Program-made: the position numbers and the translations under genes
The notes under the pieces: model-generated
Database searches by the model: none
Told to the model about the DNA's origin: nothing
What the model saw: only the letters and a program-made list of their open reading frames with translations
Shown here: piece by piece, positions 8,925 to 18,254 of the stretch
How positions within the stretch are numbered: position 1 is the stretch's first letter
How the letters are laid out: each line of letters starts with the position of its first letter
NCBI GenBank assembly: GCA_002309345.1
Contig: DBWZ01000091.1
Span: 67,264 to 131,263 of the forward strand
DNA: 64,000 nucleotides
Reading direction: 5' to 3'
From: Pseudobutyrivibrio sp. UBA1225
GTDB taxonomy: Bacteria; Bacillota; Clostridia; Lachnospirales; Lachnospiraceae

Positions 8925-9134
8925 ATAGTTCCAAGTAAGAAACATTTCAATTAGTATCACCTTGAAAAATACAAGAAACAAAATTATAATTTAATTATGG
9001 ATTTTTTCAGGAAACTTCATTGTTTATCCTGTAAAAATACAGTGTTTCTTGTGGGGAGGATAAAGGAGTGCCCTACAAGAATCTTAGGTTTTCTAAACTT
9101 ACTAAGAAAACAGGATTATAGGAGGAAAGAAAGA
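8925..9134 (+). promoter_or_regulatory. leader region of nucleoside importer operon
   Basis: A 210-bp AT-rich gap lies before the BMP lipoprotein gene. A hairpin GTTTTCTAAACTTACTAAGAAAAC lies shortly before the ribosome binding site. I looked for a purine riboswitch core and did not find one. GGAGTGCCCT at 9065-9074 recurs in the typA leader at 54385. No clear control element is recognised. Confidence 0.35.
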
Positions 9135-10307
9135 ATGAAAAAGAAGTTATTAAGTGTACTTCTTGTAGCTGCTATGGTAGCTACTATGTTCGTTGGTTGT
9201 GGATCTTCAAATGGTTCTGCATCTAATGATTCAGGAAAGACAGAGGGTAAGGACGATGCAAAAGAGGCTAGCGAGCACAAAATCGCTATGATTACAGACT
9301 CTGGTGATATCACAGATATGTCTTTCAACCAGACTACTTACGAGGCTACGGATAAATTCGCAAAAGCGAATGGTGTTGAGTTCCAATACTACAAGCCATC
9401 TGATAACAATGACGATGCTCGTATTACTTCTTTCGAGAATGCAGTAGCAGACGGTCACGATATAATTGTTGTCCCTGGTTACCTTTTCGCAAAGATGATT
9501 GCAGAGGTAGCAGATGATTATCCAGATGTTACTATCATCGCACTTGACTGTGGCGAGGGTGACTTCAAGGATGCAGGCATGGACAAGCTCCCTGAAAATG
9601 TATGTTCATTCACATATCAGGAAGAAATAGCAGGTTACATGGCAGGTTATGCTGCTGTTAAAGAAGGATATACAAAGCTTGGCTTCTTAGGTGGTGTTGC
9701 AGTCCCAGCGGTTGTACGTTATGGTTTTGGTTTCGTTCAGGGTTGTAACGATGCAGCAGTAGAGCTCGATAAGGCTTCTGAGGTTGAGGTTAACTACGTA
9801 TATGGTGGCGATTTCAAGGGTGATCCAGCTATCACAGCTCAGATGGACACATGGTACTCTAAGGGTACAGAAGTTGTATTCGCTTGTGGTGGTGGTATCT
9901 ACACATCAGCTTGTGAAGCAGCTGACAAGGCTGATGGCAAGGTTATCGGTGTTGACGTAGATCAGTCTAAGGTTATCGCAGATCAGTATGGCAAAGACGG
10001 TCTTTGCATCACATCAGCAATGAAGGGTCTTGCAGCTACTGTAGATTCTACACTTACAGATGTATTTGCTGGCAAGTGGTCTGATTATGCTGGAAAGATT
10101 GAAAACCTTGGTATCGTATCAGGCGACGATCCATCTGCAAACTATGTACAGCTTCCAACTGAGACATGGTCAATGAAGGAATTTACTGTTGATGACTACA
10201 AAGAGCTTGTTAAGAAGCTTTACGACGGTGACATCAAGGTTAACAACGACATCGAGAACATGCCAAAGACAGAAATCAAAGTAAATCAGTTTGATAACAT
10301 TCTTTAA
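9135..10307 (+). CDS. BMP-family nucleoside-binding lipoprotein
   Basis: This is the substrate-binding part of an ABC importer for nucleosides (BmpA/PnrA family). The 390-aa product has a lipoprotein signal, with the lipobox ending FVGC at Cys22, so it is anchored outside the membrane. The mature part follows the BMP fold (KIAMITDSGDITDMSFNQ near the start of the domain). I chose ATG 9135, which follows AGGAGGAAAG and gives the signal peptide directly. A longer frame from 8997 would bury the signal. The ATPase and two permeases follow. Confidence 0.93.
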   Translation: MKKKLLSVLLVAAMVATMFVGCGSSNGSASNDSGKTEGKDDAKEASEHKIAMITDSGDITDMSFNQTTYEATDKFAKANGVEFQYYKPSDNNDDARITSFENAVADGHDIIVVPGYLFAKMIAEVADDYPDVTIIALDCGEGDFKDAGMDKLPENVCSFTYQEEIAGYMAGYAAVKEGYTKLGFLGGVAVPAVVRYGFGFVQGCNDAAVELDKASEVEVNYVYGGDFKGDPAITAQMDTWYSKGTEVVFACGGGIYTSACEAADKADGKVIGVDVDQSKVIADQYGKDGLCITSAMKGLAATVDSTLTDVFAGKWSDYAGKIENLGIVSGDDPSANYVQLPTETWSMKEFTVDDYKELVKKLYDGDIKVNNDIENMPKTEIKVNQFDNIL

Positions 10308-10322
10308 TTAGTCTTTTAATCA

Positions 10323-10350
10323 AAGGGAAGGACTTAAATCCTTCCCTTTT
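10323..10350 (+). terminator. terminator after BMP gene
   Basis: AAGGGAAGGA and TCCTTCCCTT form a stem with a 6-8-nt loop and a T run. It lies between the binding-protein gene and the transporter genes and probably lowers read-through, so that binding protein is made in excess. Confidence 0.85.
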
Positions 10351-10351
10351 G

Positions 10352-10395
10352 TTTTACTTCATAGGAATTACTCTGCAACTTCCTATGAAGTAAAA
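10352..10395 (+). repeat. hairpin of element E family, short copy
   Basis: TTTTACTTCATAGGAA (10352-10367) pairs perfectly with TTCCTATGAAGTAAAA (10380-10395) around a 12-nt loop. It has the same position (directly after a terminator) and the same TTTTAC start as the copy at 28901, and shares the CATAGGA/TCCTATG style of the copy at 1504. Confidence 0.65.
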
Positions 10396-10456
10396 ACAGA
10401 TGTGTCTACAATTCTGTGGGGAGATAATTCATTAATTAAAAAGAAAGGTGTATGCG

Positions 10457-11992
10457 ATGGAAGATTACGTAATTGAGATGTTGCACATAACAAAAGAATT
10501 TCCAGGAATCATTGCTAACGACGACATTACGTTACAATTGAAACGTGGAGAAATTCATGCGCTTCTCGGTGAAAACGGAGCTGGAAAGTCTACTCTTATG
10601 AGTGTTCTTTTTGGTCTGTATACTCCAGAAAAAGGTGTAATTAAAAAGGATGGAAAAGAGGTTAAGATTAACAATCCTAACGATGCTACTGATTTGGGAA
10701 TAGGTATGGTGCATCAGCACTTCATGCTCGTAGATATTTTTTCCGTTCTAGACAATATAATTCTAGGCTCAGAGCCTAGTAAGTTTGGTGTGCTTACCAA
10801 AAAGGAAGCTCGTGAAAAGGTACTTGCTTTATCTGATAAGTACAATCTTAAAGTCGACCCAGACGCATTGATAGAGGATATTACTGTTGGTATGCAGCAA
10901 CGTGTTGAGATCCTCAAGATGCTCTATCGTGATAACGATATTCTTATTTTTGATGAGCCAACTGCGGTTCTTACCCCACAAGAAATCGACGAGCTTATGA
11001 AAATAATGAAAGAGCTTGCTGCCGAAGGCAAGTCAATTTTGTTCATCACTCACAAGCTAAACGAAATTATGCAGGTTGCTGATAGATGCTCAATTCTTAG
11101 AAAGGGCAAGTACATCGGCACTGTTGAGGTTGCAAATACATCAAAGGAAGAGCTTTCGTCTATGATGGTTGGACGTAAGGTTAATTTTGCTGTCGAAAAA
11201 GAAGAAGCTAATCCAGGAGATGAAGTTCTTAAGGTTGAAAATGTTTGCGTAAAAAGCAAGCTTCATTCTAAAGATGCTGTTCATGATGTATCCTTTGATG
11301 TTCGCGCAGGCGAAATAGTTTGTATAGCGGGTATCGATGGTAACGGTCAGACAGAGTTTGTTGGAGCTCTTACCGGACTTGATGATATCTCTGACGGGAA
11401 GATTACTCTTTGCGGTCAGGATATCACCAAAAAATCAATCCGCTACAAAAACACACATGGTATGAGCCATGTCCCTGAGGATAGACATAAGCATGGATTG
11501 GTGCTTGATTATACCCTAGAAGAAAATATGATTCTTCAAAGATACTTTGAGCCAGCGTTCCAAAGACATGGTATGCTTCGTAAAGGCGAAATGAGAAAGT
11601 ATTCTGACAAGCTTTCAGAGGCTTTTGATGTTCGTTCAGGACAGGGTGCCAAGACAAAGGCTCGTTCAATGTCAGGTGGTAACCAGCAAAAGGCTATCGT
11701 TGCTCGAGAGATGGATAGAAATCACGAGCTTTTGGTTGCTGTTCAACCTACTCGAGGCTTGGATGTCGGTGCTATCGAATATATCCACAAGGAGATTGTT
11801 AAGGAACGAGACAACGGAAAAGCAATCCTTCTTGTTTCTCTAGAACTAGATGAAGTTATGAACCTTTCCGACAGAATTCTTGTTATGTACGAGGGCGAAA
11901 TCGTTGGCGAGGTTGACCCAAAGAAGACAACTCTTCAGGAATTGGGACTATACATGTCAGGTGCTAAGCGTGACACAGGAAAGGAGGCATAG
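10457..11992 (+). CDS. nucleoside ABC importer ATPase (two nucleotide-binding domains)
   Basis: It drives the nucleoside importer. The 511-aa protein carries two ABC domains in tandem, as in RbsA/NupO-type ATPases. Domain one has Walker A GENGAGKST (38-46) and Walker B ILIFDEP. Domain two has a degenerate Walker A (AGIDGNGQTEF) and the signature SGGNQQK, the usual asymmetry of this class. I start it at ATG 10457, 6 nt after AAAGGTG; an upstream GTG at 10448 overlaps that site. It is followed after 2 nt by the first permease. Confidence 0.94.
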   Translation: MEDYVIEMLHITKEFPGIIANDDITLQLKRGEIHALLGENGAGKSTLMSVLFGLYTPEKGVIKKDGKEVKINNPNDATDLGIGMVHQHFMLVDIFSVLDNIILGSEPSKFGVLTKKEAREKVLALSDKYNLKVDPDALIEDITVGMQQRVEILKMLYRDNDILIFDEPTAVLTPQEIDELMKIMKELAAEGKSILFITHKLNEIMQVADRCSILRKGKYIGTVEVANTSKEELSSMMVGRKVNFAVEKEEANPGDEVLKVENVCVKSKLHSKDAVHDVSFDVRAGEIVCIAGIDGNGQTEFVGALTGLDDISDGKITLCGQDITKKSIRYKNTHGMSHVPEDRHKHGLVLDYTLEENMILQRYFEPAFQRHGMLRKGEMRKYSDKLSEAFDVRSGQGAKTKARSMSGGNQQKAIVAREMDRNHELLVAVQPTRGLDVGAIEYIHKEIVKERDNGKAILLVSLELDEVMNLSDRILVMYEGEIVGEVDPKKTTLQELGLYMSGAKRDTGKEA

Positions 11993-11994
11993 TA

Positions 11995-13140
11995 ATGGAA
12001 AAAACAAGCTTTTTGAAGAGACCAGGCGTGCAGACATTACTTGCTTCGATATTGTGTGCGGTGCTTGGTATTCTTATAGGATATGTTATTTTGCTTTGCA
12101 TGAATGCAGATCATGCTGGCGAGGGAATGAAAGCTATTCTTACCAACTTCTTCAAGTTTAGAATGGCTAGTCATACTACTTTGATGAAGTATATGGGCTC
12201 ATTCATTGTTAAATCAGTACCATTGATTCTTTGTGCTGAAGCTATTCTTTTTGCTTACAAGGCTGGTTTATTTAACATTGGTGTGGCAGGTCAGTATACA
12301 GTGGGTATCATAGCATGTATCTACACATCACTTGCTCTAAAGTGGAGCTGGATTCTTTGCATCCTTGCTGCTATAGTAGCTGGAGCTGTTTGGGGCTTGT
12401 TGGCAGGCTTGTTCAAGGCCTTATTCAATGTAAACGAAGTTATTGCAGGTATCATGCTTAACTGGATAGGTCTTTATATCTGTAACATCATCATTGGACT
12501 TCCATCATGTATGAATGTTAGTAAGTCTGAGACCTACGACATCAAAGATAAAAATCCATCTGGTCTATTACCAGGATTTATGAAAGAATTTTTTGGTGGC
12601 AACGACTATATGACAATTGCCATTCCAATCACAATAATAGTAGCTATAATAATCCTCATAGTATTAAACAAAACCACTTTCGGTTATGAGCTAAAGGCTA
12701 CTGGACATAACAGAGATGCAGCAAAATACGCTGGAATGAATGCAAAAAGAAATATCATACTTACACTTGTTATTTCTGGTGCGATTTCCGGAATGGCTGC
12801 AGGATTATATTATCTGACTGGTGTTGAGCGATATGTTATTTCATCATCTGTTCCTGGTATGGGATTTTCAGGTATAGCAGTTGCTTTCCTCGGTGGCTTA
12901 CATCCAATCGGAGCAATTATCTCAGGTTTGTTTGTTGAGTACATCTCACTGGGCGGACAATATCTTAACACCAATTATTACAACCCACAGGTTGCAGATC
13001 TTATGGTTTCAATAATCATTTATCTGTGCGGATTTGTTTTATTCTTTAAGACAATACTTAATAAACCTGGCAAGGTGAAGGTCAAGGCAAGCACCGAGCC
13101 TGATGACACAGCTAAAAAAGCTGAAGAAAAGGAGGTGTAA
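11995..13140 (+). CDS. nucleoside ABC importer permease 1
   Basis: This 381-aa integral membrane protein of the BPD_transp_2 (RbsC/YufP-like) family has about nine hydrophobic segments. The conserved loop region reads ATGHNRDAAKYAGMNAKRN, which contacts the ATPase. A Lys/Glu-rich tail ends the protein. It pairs with the next gene as a heterodimeric channel. The start lies 2 nt after the stop of the ATPase gene, with AAGGAGG just upstream. Confidence 0.92.
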   Translation: MEKTSFLKRPGVQTLLASILCAVLGILIGYVILLCMNADHAGEGMKAILTNFFKFRMASHTTLMKYMGSFIVKSVPLILCAEAILFAYKAGLFNIGVAGQYTVGIIACIYTSLALKWSWILCILAAIVAGAVWGLLAGLFKALFNVNEVIAGIMLNWIGLYICNIIIGLPSCMNVSKSETYDIKDKNPSGLLPGFMKEFFGGNDYMTIAIPITIIVAIIILIVLNKTTFGYELKATGHNRDAAKYAGMNAKRNIILTLVISGAISGMAAGLYYLTGVERYVISSSVPGMGFSGIAVAFLGGLHPIGAIISGLFVEYISLGGQYLNTNYYNPQVADLMVSIIIYLCGFVLFFKTILNKPGKVKVKASTEPDDTAKKAEEKEV

Positions 13141-13143
13141 AAG

Positions 13144-14088
13144 ATGGCATTACTTATTCAATACACACTCATTTTCACAGCAGTACTTATCCTAGTAGCT
13201 TTGGGCGGTATGTTCTCAGAGCGAAGCGGTATCATTAACCTTGGTCTAGAGGGAATAATGGTATTTGGTGCCATGAGCGGCGCTATAGTAATGGTACTTC
13301 TCCCATCAGGCACCTCAAAGGTTACGCTTATAGTTTTGACGTTACTTGCAGCGGCTGTTGCCGGCATGCTATCGTCACTTTTCATAGCCGTTGCCTGCAT
13401 TAACTTTAAGGCTGATCAAACTCTTATCGGAACAGCCTTGAATATGCTTGCGACAGCATCTGCGACTGTTATTATCAAGGCATTTAATGTTAGCAGATCA
13501 AAGGGAACAGATTTTTCAGCCAAGCTTGATTACGTCAAAGGTCACAACGCATTTATGTTCAAGATTGGCAAGCTACAGCTGAGTTGGTTCATAGTTGTAG
13601 CAGCAGTTTTGTTGATTTGTGCAATCTTCTTCTTCTACAAGACAAAGCTTGCACTTAGAATCCGCGCTTGTGGCGAGCATCCACAGGCGGCAGATTCAGT
13701 TGGTATCAACGTATACGCAATGAGATACATCGGTGTTTTAATGTCAGGTTTCCTCGGCGGTTTGGGAGGTATCATCTACATCGCAGCTGCCAACTCGACA
13801 TGGCATTTCGATTATGGTGTTGCTGGCGCAGGTTTCCTTGCTCTTGCAGTTATGATCTTTGGTCAGTGGAAGCCAGAGCGAATTGCTGGTGCTGCAGTTT
13901 TATTCGCTTTGTTCAGATCACTTTCAAATGTATACATGGGAATCGGTTTCTTGCACAAGCTTCCTATTTCAGGAACTGTATACAACATGTTCCCATACAT
14001 CGTTTCATTGCTTGTACTTGCATTTACATCACAGAAATCACGTGCTCCAAAGGCGGAAGGTATTCCTTACGACAAGGGCGCTCGTTAA
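13144..14088 (+). CDS. nucleoside ABC importer permease 2
   Basis: This is the second permease, 314 aa, again of the BPD_transp_2 (YufQ-like) family. It has about eight to nine membrane segments and the coupling-loop motif RACGEHPQAADSVGINVYAM. An early motif, LGLEGIMVFGAM, is typical of the class. It ends the BMP-ATPase-permease-permease operon and is followed by a terminator. Confidence 0.92.
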   Translation: MALLIQYTLIFTAVLILVALGGMFSERSGIINLGLEGIMVFGAMSGAIVMVLLPSGTSKVTLIVLTLLAAAVAGMLSSLFIAVACINFKADQTLIGTALNMLATASATVIIKAFNVSRSKGTDFSAKLDYVKGHNAFMFKIGKLQLSWFIVVAAVLLICAIFFFYKTKLALRIRACGEHPQAADSVGINVYAMRYIGVLMSGFLGGLGGIIYIAAANSTWHFDYGVAGAGFLALAVMIFGQWKPERIAGAAVLFALFRSLSNVYMGIGFLHKLPISGTVYNMFPYIVSLLVLAFTSQKSRAPKAEGIPYDKGAR

Positions 14089-14114
14089 TTAAATCAATAG
14101 AAGAGGACACAATG

Positions 14115-14145
14115 AAAAAGGAGCTCTATATTCAGAGCTCCTTTT
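14115..14145. terminator. bidirectional terminator between convergent genes
   Basis: AAAAAGGAGCTCT and AGAGCTCCTTTT form a stem flanked by A and T runs. It can end both the importer operon and the minus-strand gene at 14163. Confidence 0.85.
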
Positions 14146-14162
14146 GATATTTAATTTTTGAA

Positions 14163-14858
14163 TTATCCTTCGGTTACGATGGCCTGCTCAGCTGAAACAG
14201 TAGTGTTGCTTGAAGAAGCGCCTGATTTGTAGGTTCCTTCCTTCCATGCTTGGAATTTTTCTTCTACAGCCTTGTAGGTGTCTTTTGTGATGTCTGGTAA
14301 ATCCTTACCCCAGACACCTGTTGCTTGCTCGTAGCCCTTCTTGAATGCATCAAGAAGCTCGTCAGCCTTTGAGCTATCTCCGCCTGAAAGTGCAATTGCA
14401 AAATCTACGATACGATCTGAAGTCTGATTAACGCCCCAGTATCCATCTTCGGAAATATCTTCCTTAGCTTTTGCGATTGTATCAGCGTCAGCCTTAAATT
14501 CGCCAGATGCCAAGAATTTCCACATATCATCTTCAGAAGCGATAGCGAAAGCATTGCCCTGACCACTAATGGATTTCATAACTATTTCCATTAGATTATT
14601 TTTCATCTTTTCCTGATCATCTTTGAGCTGCTGAATAAGAGCAGAACGATCAGCTTTAGCGTATTCCTCAGACTTTACAACTGCATCGTCTGTAGACTTC
14701 TCGTATACAGCTGCGGCCTCGGAAAACTTAGATGAATTTTCAGTAGCTTGTTTTTCTTGAACTTCTGGAGCTTTCTTTGCGGAATTATCAGAATCTGTTG
14801 CTTTTGTATAAGTGGTCGCAACATTTGAAGATACGTTACTTAAAGTATTAACATCCAT
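14163..14858 (-). CDS. conserved protein of unknown function
   Basis: The 231-aa product starts MDVNTLSNVSSNVATTY and has an Ala/Lys/Glu-rich disordered N-terminal third. A helical domain (about 90-215) follows, with the motifs DGYWGVNQTSDRIVDFA and WGKDLPDITKDTYKAVEEKF. I recall similar unnamed proteins in Lachnospiraceae, possibly DUF5610-like, but am not sure. There is no signal peptide or membrane segment. The ATG follows AGGAGGTTTATCT. It stands alone and is convergent with the importer operon. Confidence 0.75.
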   Translation of the reverse strand: MDVNTLSNVSSNVATTYTKATDSDNSAKKAPEVQEKQATENSSKFSEAAAVYEKSTDDAVVKSEEYAKADRSALIQQLKDDQEKMKNNLMEIVMKSISGQGNAFAIASEDDMWKFLASGEFKADADTIAKAKEDISEDGYWGVNQTSDRIVDFAIALSGGDSSKADELLDAFKKGYEQATGVWGKDLPDITKDTYKAVEEKFQAWKEGTYKSGASSSNTTVSAEQAIVTEG

Positions 14859-15072
14859 AGATAAACCTCCTTGTTCTGCTGGTTAAAATACTACTAAACC
14901 ATATGGAAATCCTTTTCCTATTCTTATTATCGGACGGTTATTGATAAAATTTCACCCTTAGATTGTATTTATTTTAATACAAAATCCTTGTAAATGTGTG
15001 GCAACTTTGTTAAAATTTTAAATGCAATTGAATACAAAATGCAAAGAAATACAAAATACATCGGAGTACGAG

Positions 15073-15948
15073 ATGGATAAAATAGACATAAAAGCTCTTG
15101 CTAAAATTAATATAGGTCTTGATGTTACAGGCATTCGCGACGATGGATACCACGAGGTTCGCATGATTATGCAGACGGTCAATCTCTTTGATAAGCTTGC
15201 AATTTCCAAGACTGCAGACGGTTCTATTAGCATGTCTTCCAATTTGCATTTCCTTCCGGTAAATGATGACAATCTTTGTATCAAGGCAGCAAAACTTCTT
15301 ATAGAAGAGTTCAATATAAAGCAAGGCGTCAACATTCAGTTGGAGAAACACATCCCAGTTGCAGCCGGCATGGCAGGCGGCTCTACTGATGCGGCAGCGG
15401 TACTTTTTGGATTAAATAGATTGTTTGGACTTGGCTTGTCACGCAAGCAGCTTATGTCCCGGGGAGTTATGATAGGCGCGGATGTTCCATACTGCGTCAT
15501 GCGTGGGACAGCTCTTGCTGAGGGCATCGGCGAGGTCTTAAGTCCACTTCCACCAATGGTCAAGTGTCCAGTGCTTATAGCCAAACCTGGCATATCGGTT
15601 TCAACCAAGCAGGTATACGAAGCTTTGGATTCCAAGTTTGATTCGGTGTCACATCCAGATATAGATCAACTTATCAATGATATTAAGGCAAAGGATTTGC
15701 ATAGCATCTGCTCTCACATGGGCAATGTTTTAGAAGAAGTTACTATCCCAATGCATCCTGTTATTTCGGATATCAAAAAGAATATGATGGATAATGGAGC
15801 GGTCGGCGCTATGATGAGCGGTAGCGGTCCTACAGTTTTTGGCTTTTTCGAAGACAACAAGACTGCCAGAGCGGCAAAGGAAGCTCTTACGGCGACCGGC
15901 ATGGTAAAACAGCTGTATCTTACAACCTTATTCAACAACAAGAACTAG
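15073..15948 (+). CDS. ispE: 4-diphosphocytidyl-2-C-methyl-D-erythritol kinase
   Basis: It phosphorylates CDP-methylerythritol in the MEP isoprenoid pathway. The 291-aa GHMP kinase shows the N-terminal AKINIGLDV...DDGYH motif. The ATP-binding glycine-rich loop is PVAAGMAGGSTDAAA (near residues 93-107), and the C-terminal motif is MMSGSGPTVFG. I start at ATG 15073, with CGGAG six bases upstream, because IspE proteins begin close to the AKIN motif. A longer frame from 15022 is less likely. A GntR regulator follows 18 bp later. Confidence 0.94.
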   Translation: MDKIDIKALAKINIGLDVTGIRDDGYHEVRMIMQTVNLFDKLAISKTADGSISMSSNLHFLPVNDDNLCIKAAKLLIEEFNIKQGVNIQLEKHIPVAAGMAGGSTDAAAVLFGLNRLFGLGLSRKQLMSRGVMIGADVPYCVMRGTALAEGIGEVLSPLPPMVKCPVLIAKPGISVSTKQVYEALDSKFDSVSHPDIDQLINDIKAKDLHSICSHMGNVLEEVTIPMHPVISDIKKNMMDNGAVGAMMSGSGPTVFGFFEDNKTARAAKEALTATGMVKQLYLTTLFNNKN

Positions 15949-15966
15949 TCTTAGGGAGGAGAACAA

Positions 15967-16641
15967 ATGACTGAAAATCTTACACTTAGAATGGATGATT
16001 ATTTACCACTTCGTGATGTAGTATTTAATACTCTTCGTGAGGCTATTTTAAAGGGTGAGTTAAAGCCAGGAGAAAGATTGATGGAAATGCATCTTGCAAA
16101 TCGACTTGGCGTTAGTCGTACCCCTATTCGTGAGGCAATCAGAATGCTTGAACAGGAGGGGCTTGCTGTTACTATTCCTCGCAAGGGTGCTCAAGTTGCC
16201 AAGATGACTGAAAAAGACTTACAGGATGTGCTAGAAGTACGCGATGCGTTAGATGCGCTTGCTGTAGTTTGTGCCTGCAAGAGGATGTCAGATGCACAAT
16301 TCGTGGAGCTCAAGGAAGCTATGAAGGCGTTTGAGGATGCTACTAAAACAGACGATGTTCGCCGAATAGTAGAGGCTGACGAAGCATTCCACGATGTAAT
16401 CTACTCTGCGGCAGCCAATCCAAAGCTTGAAAATATTATCAACTCTGCCAGAGAGCAGATGTATCGCTATCGCTATGAATACGTCAAGAATCCTTCTGTT
16501 TATCAGCAACTCATCGCAGAGCACAAATCTATAATCGAAGGCTTCGACAGACGAGATGTGGATTTCCTCAAGGATATCATGCATACACATCTTGCAAATC
16601 AGATCAATGCTGTTCGTGAAGTAATCCGCGAGCAAAAATAA
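15967..16641 (+). CDS. GntR/FadR-type transcription regulator
   Basis: The 224-aa protein has an N-terminal winged helix (about residues 10-80, GELKPGERLMEMHLANRLG then SRTPIREAIRMLEQEGL). An all-helical FCD effector domain (about 90-215) follows, with the His/Asp metal-ligand pattern seen in this class (DEAFHDVI, HKSIIEGF, MHTHL). The ligand cannot be told from sequence. It lies between ispE and a DUF1934 gene with short gaps and may be co-transcribed. Confidence 0.92.
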   Translation: MTENLTLRMDDYLPLRDVVFNTLREAILKGELKPGERLMEMHLANRLGVSRTPIREAIRMLEQEGLAVTIPRKGAQVAKMTEKDLQDVLEVRDALDALAVVCACKRMSDAQFVELKEAMKAFEDATKTDDVRRIVEADEAFHDVIYSAAANPKLENIINSAREQMYRYRYEYVKNPSVYQQLIAEHKSIIEGFDRRDVDFLKDIMHTHLANQINAVREVIREQK

Positions 16642-16656
16642 TAGATAGGAATTTTT

Positions 16657-17067
16657 ATGGCTGGAAATAAATGTACTATTCACCTTAAGTCTAGACAGAA
16701 GATGGGGGACGAAACTGAGCAAAATCAAGAGTCCTACCAAGGGTCGTTCATGGACAGAGAGGGCAGGCGTTTTTTGACCTACAAAAGAAATACCGAGGAC
16801 GGCGAAATCGATTGTCTTATTTCTTTTGATAGAAAGAATCTTACAATGACTCAAAGGGGCGCCCTAAATTCAAAGCTAGAACTAATCCCTGGCAAGCAGA
16901 CCGTCAATAGATACGGCACATCAATGGGAGATTTATCCATTCAAATCTACACTAGACATTATCAGGTGATAGAGATGAAGGATAATATAAAGATTCTTTT
17001 AGACTACGATATAGTGACTGGCAGTGAACCAATAGAGACATCTATGGATATCGAAATTATTTTTTAA
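16657..17067 (+). CDS. DUF1934 (YwiB-like) beta-barrel protein
   Basis: The 136-aa protein has the calycin-like pattern of DUF1934: alternating strands, an early QKMGDE, and the core LTMTQRGALNSKLELIPGK followed by YGTSMGDLSIQIYT. It is probably cytoplasmic. The family has no established function. It starts 15 bp after the GntR gene. Confidence 0.85.
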   Translation: MAGNKCTIHLKSRQKMGDETEQNQESYQGSFMDREGRRFLTYKRNTEDGEIDCLISFDRKNLTMTQRGALNSKLELIPGKQTVNRYGTSMGDLSIQIYTRHYQVIEMKDNIKILLDYDIVTGSEPIETSMDIEIIF

Positions 17068-17096
17068 AATAAATTTTAAAAAAAACGGGAAATTTA

Positions 17097-17127
17097 TTGA
17101 CCTTCCACCTTGTGGAAGGTTTATATT
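17097..17127 (+). promoter_or_regulatory. MerR-type promoter with 19-bp spacer operator
   Basis: TTGACC (17097-17102) and TATATT (17122-17127) are separated by 19 bp instead of the usual 17. The spacer region is filled by the palindrome CCTTCCACCTTGTGGAAGG (17101-17119). This is the classic architecture that a MerR protein activates by twisting DNA. The first gene downstream is a MerR regulator, so autoregulation is the natural reading. Confidence 0.85.
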
Positions 17128-17202
17128 TTACGTAGATGAGAAAGAGACATCCCATCTAAATAAAAGATTAGGCCAAATCTTTACGAACATTTTGGAGGCG
17201 TC

Positions 17203-17847
17203 ATGAAAATCTACCAAGTAGAAGAGCTAGTTGGAATTACAAAAAAGAATATTCGATTCTATGAGGACCAAGGGCTTGTTTGTCCAAATCGCAATAGCGA
17301 TAATGGCTATCGCGATTACAATATGGAAGATGTTAAGTGTCTAAACAAGATAAAGCTCTTTAGAAAGTTAGAGGTTCCTCTAGAGGAGATTAGAAAGCTC
17401 CAAGACAATAGTATTTCAATCACAGCCTGCCTGAACAATCATATCGAAGCTATCTCTAAAAAGAAAGCCGAGATGGATGTGCTTTCGCAGATGTGTAAGG
17501 AAATCATTGAATCAAACGAAGACATAGAAACAATGGATGCTGAGAAATACTTGGAAGATATGGAACGCCTTGAGAAGGGAGGCGTAAGCTTTATGGACAT
17601 CAAAAGAGTGGATGTTAAAAGAGCAAAACGAGGTCCCAAAATAGCAGCTTTAGTATGGATAATTCTGATGCTGTTATCCATAGGTACAGTGATTTATACA
17701 AGTCGGATGGACGATTCGACACCTATAGGATACATTATTATTATCATAACAATACTGGCTGCTACCATAGTGGGAGTATGTGTATCATTAGTTCAAAGAC
17801 TTAAAGAAATTGACGGAGGTGAGTTAAATGAAGCTGATAAGTATTGA
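17203..17847 (+). CDS. MerR-family regulator with C-terminal membrane helices
   Basis: The 214-aa protein begins with a MerR winged helix (MKIYQVEELVGITKKNIRFY, residues 1-20, then NGYRDYNMEDV) and a dimerising coiled coil (about 75-125). Two hydrophobic segments follow near 148-166 and 175-195, so it may be tethered to the membrane. The single Cys in the domain junction (SITACLN) does not show a metal-binding pattern. The gene overlaps the next one by 20 bp. A 19-bp-spacer operator lies upstream. Confidence 0.88.
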   Translation: MKIYQVEELVGITKKNIRFYEDQGLVCPNRNSDNGYRDYNMEDVKCLNKIKLFRKLEVPLEEIRKLQDNSISITACLNNHIEAISKKKAEMDVLSQMCKEIIESNEDIETMDAEKYLEDMERLEKGGVSFMDIKRVDVKRAKRGPKIAALVWIILMLLSIGTVIYTSRMDDSTPIGYIIIIITILAATIVGVCVSLVQRLKEIDGGELNEADKY

Positions 17848-18139
17848 GAATATTCCGGGACAGGAATACGAGGTTTTAGGTTTAGTAAGAGGAACAATCG
17901 TACAGTCAAAGAATTTTGGAAAGGATTTTATGGCTGGCATGAAGACACTTGTCGGTGGCGAAATTAAGAGCTACACAGATATGTTGACCGAGGCAAGACA
18001 GATTGCGACAAAGCGTATGGTTGATGAAGCAACAGCGTTAGGCGCAGATGCAGTTGTTGGCGTGCGTTATTCATCATCTTCTGTAATGCAGGGCGCAGCA
18101 GAAGTGCTTGCATTTGGAACCGCAGTGAAGTTTAAATAA
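17828..18139 (+). CDS. YbjQ/UPF0145 family protein
   Basis: The 103-aa protein has the family layout: the early EYEVLGLVRGTIVQSKN, the middle helix YTDMLTEARQIATKRM, and the C-terminal ALGADAVVGVRYSSSSV. It probably forms a pentameric ring like other members; its role is unclear. The start lies inside the MerR gene, a strong sign of coupled translation. A terminator follows. Confidence 0.9.
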   Translation: MKLISIENIPGQEYEVLGLVRGTIVQSKNFGKDFMAGMKTLVGGEIKSYTDMLTEARQIATKRMVDEATALGADAVVGVRYSSSSVMQGAAEVLAFGTAVKFK

Positions 18140-18175
18140 GCTAATATTGATTCAAAGAAAAAATAGGGGAACAAT

Positions 18176-18226
18176 AAAAAGCTACTACATCATATCTACA
18201 TTAGTAGATTTGAGTAGTAGCTTTTT
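18176..18226. terminator. terminator after YbjQ gene
   Basis: AAAAAGCTACTAC pairs with GTAGTAGCTTTTT around a loop of about 25 nt that holds a smaller AATCTAC-like stem. It is flanked by A and T runs and can serve both converging genes. Confidence 0.75.
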
Positions 18227-18254
18227 GTTAGCTGGAAAATAAATTCAAATAAAG

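Noticed and set aside
8925..9134. purine riboswitch before the nucleoside importer
   Set aside because: The conserved core junction sequences of the purine aptamer are absent.
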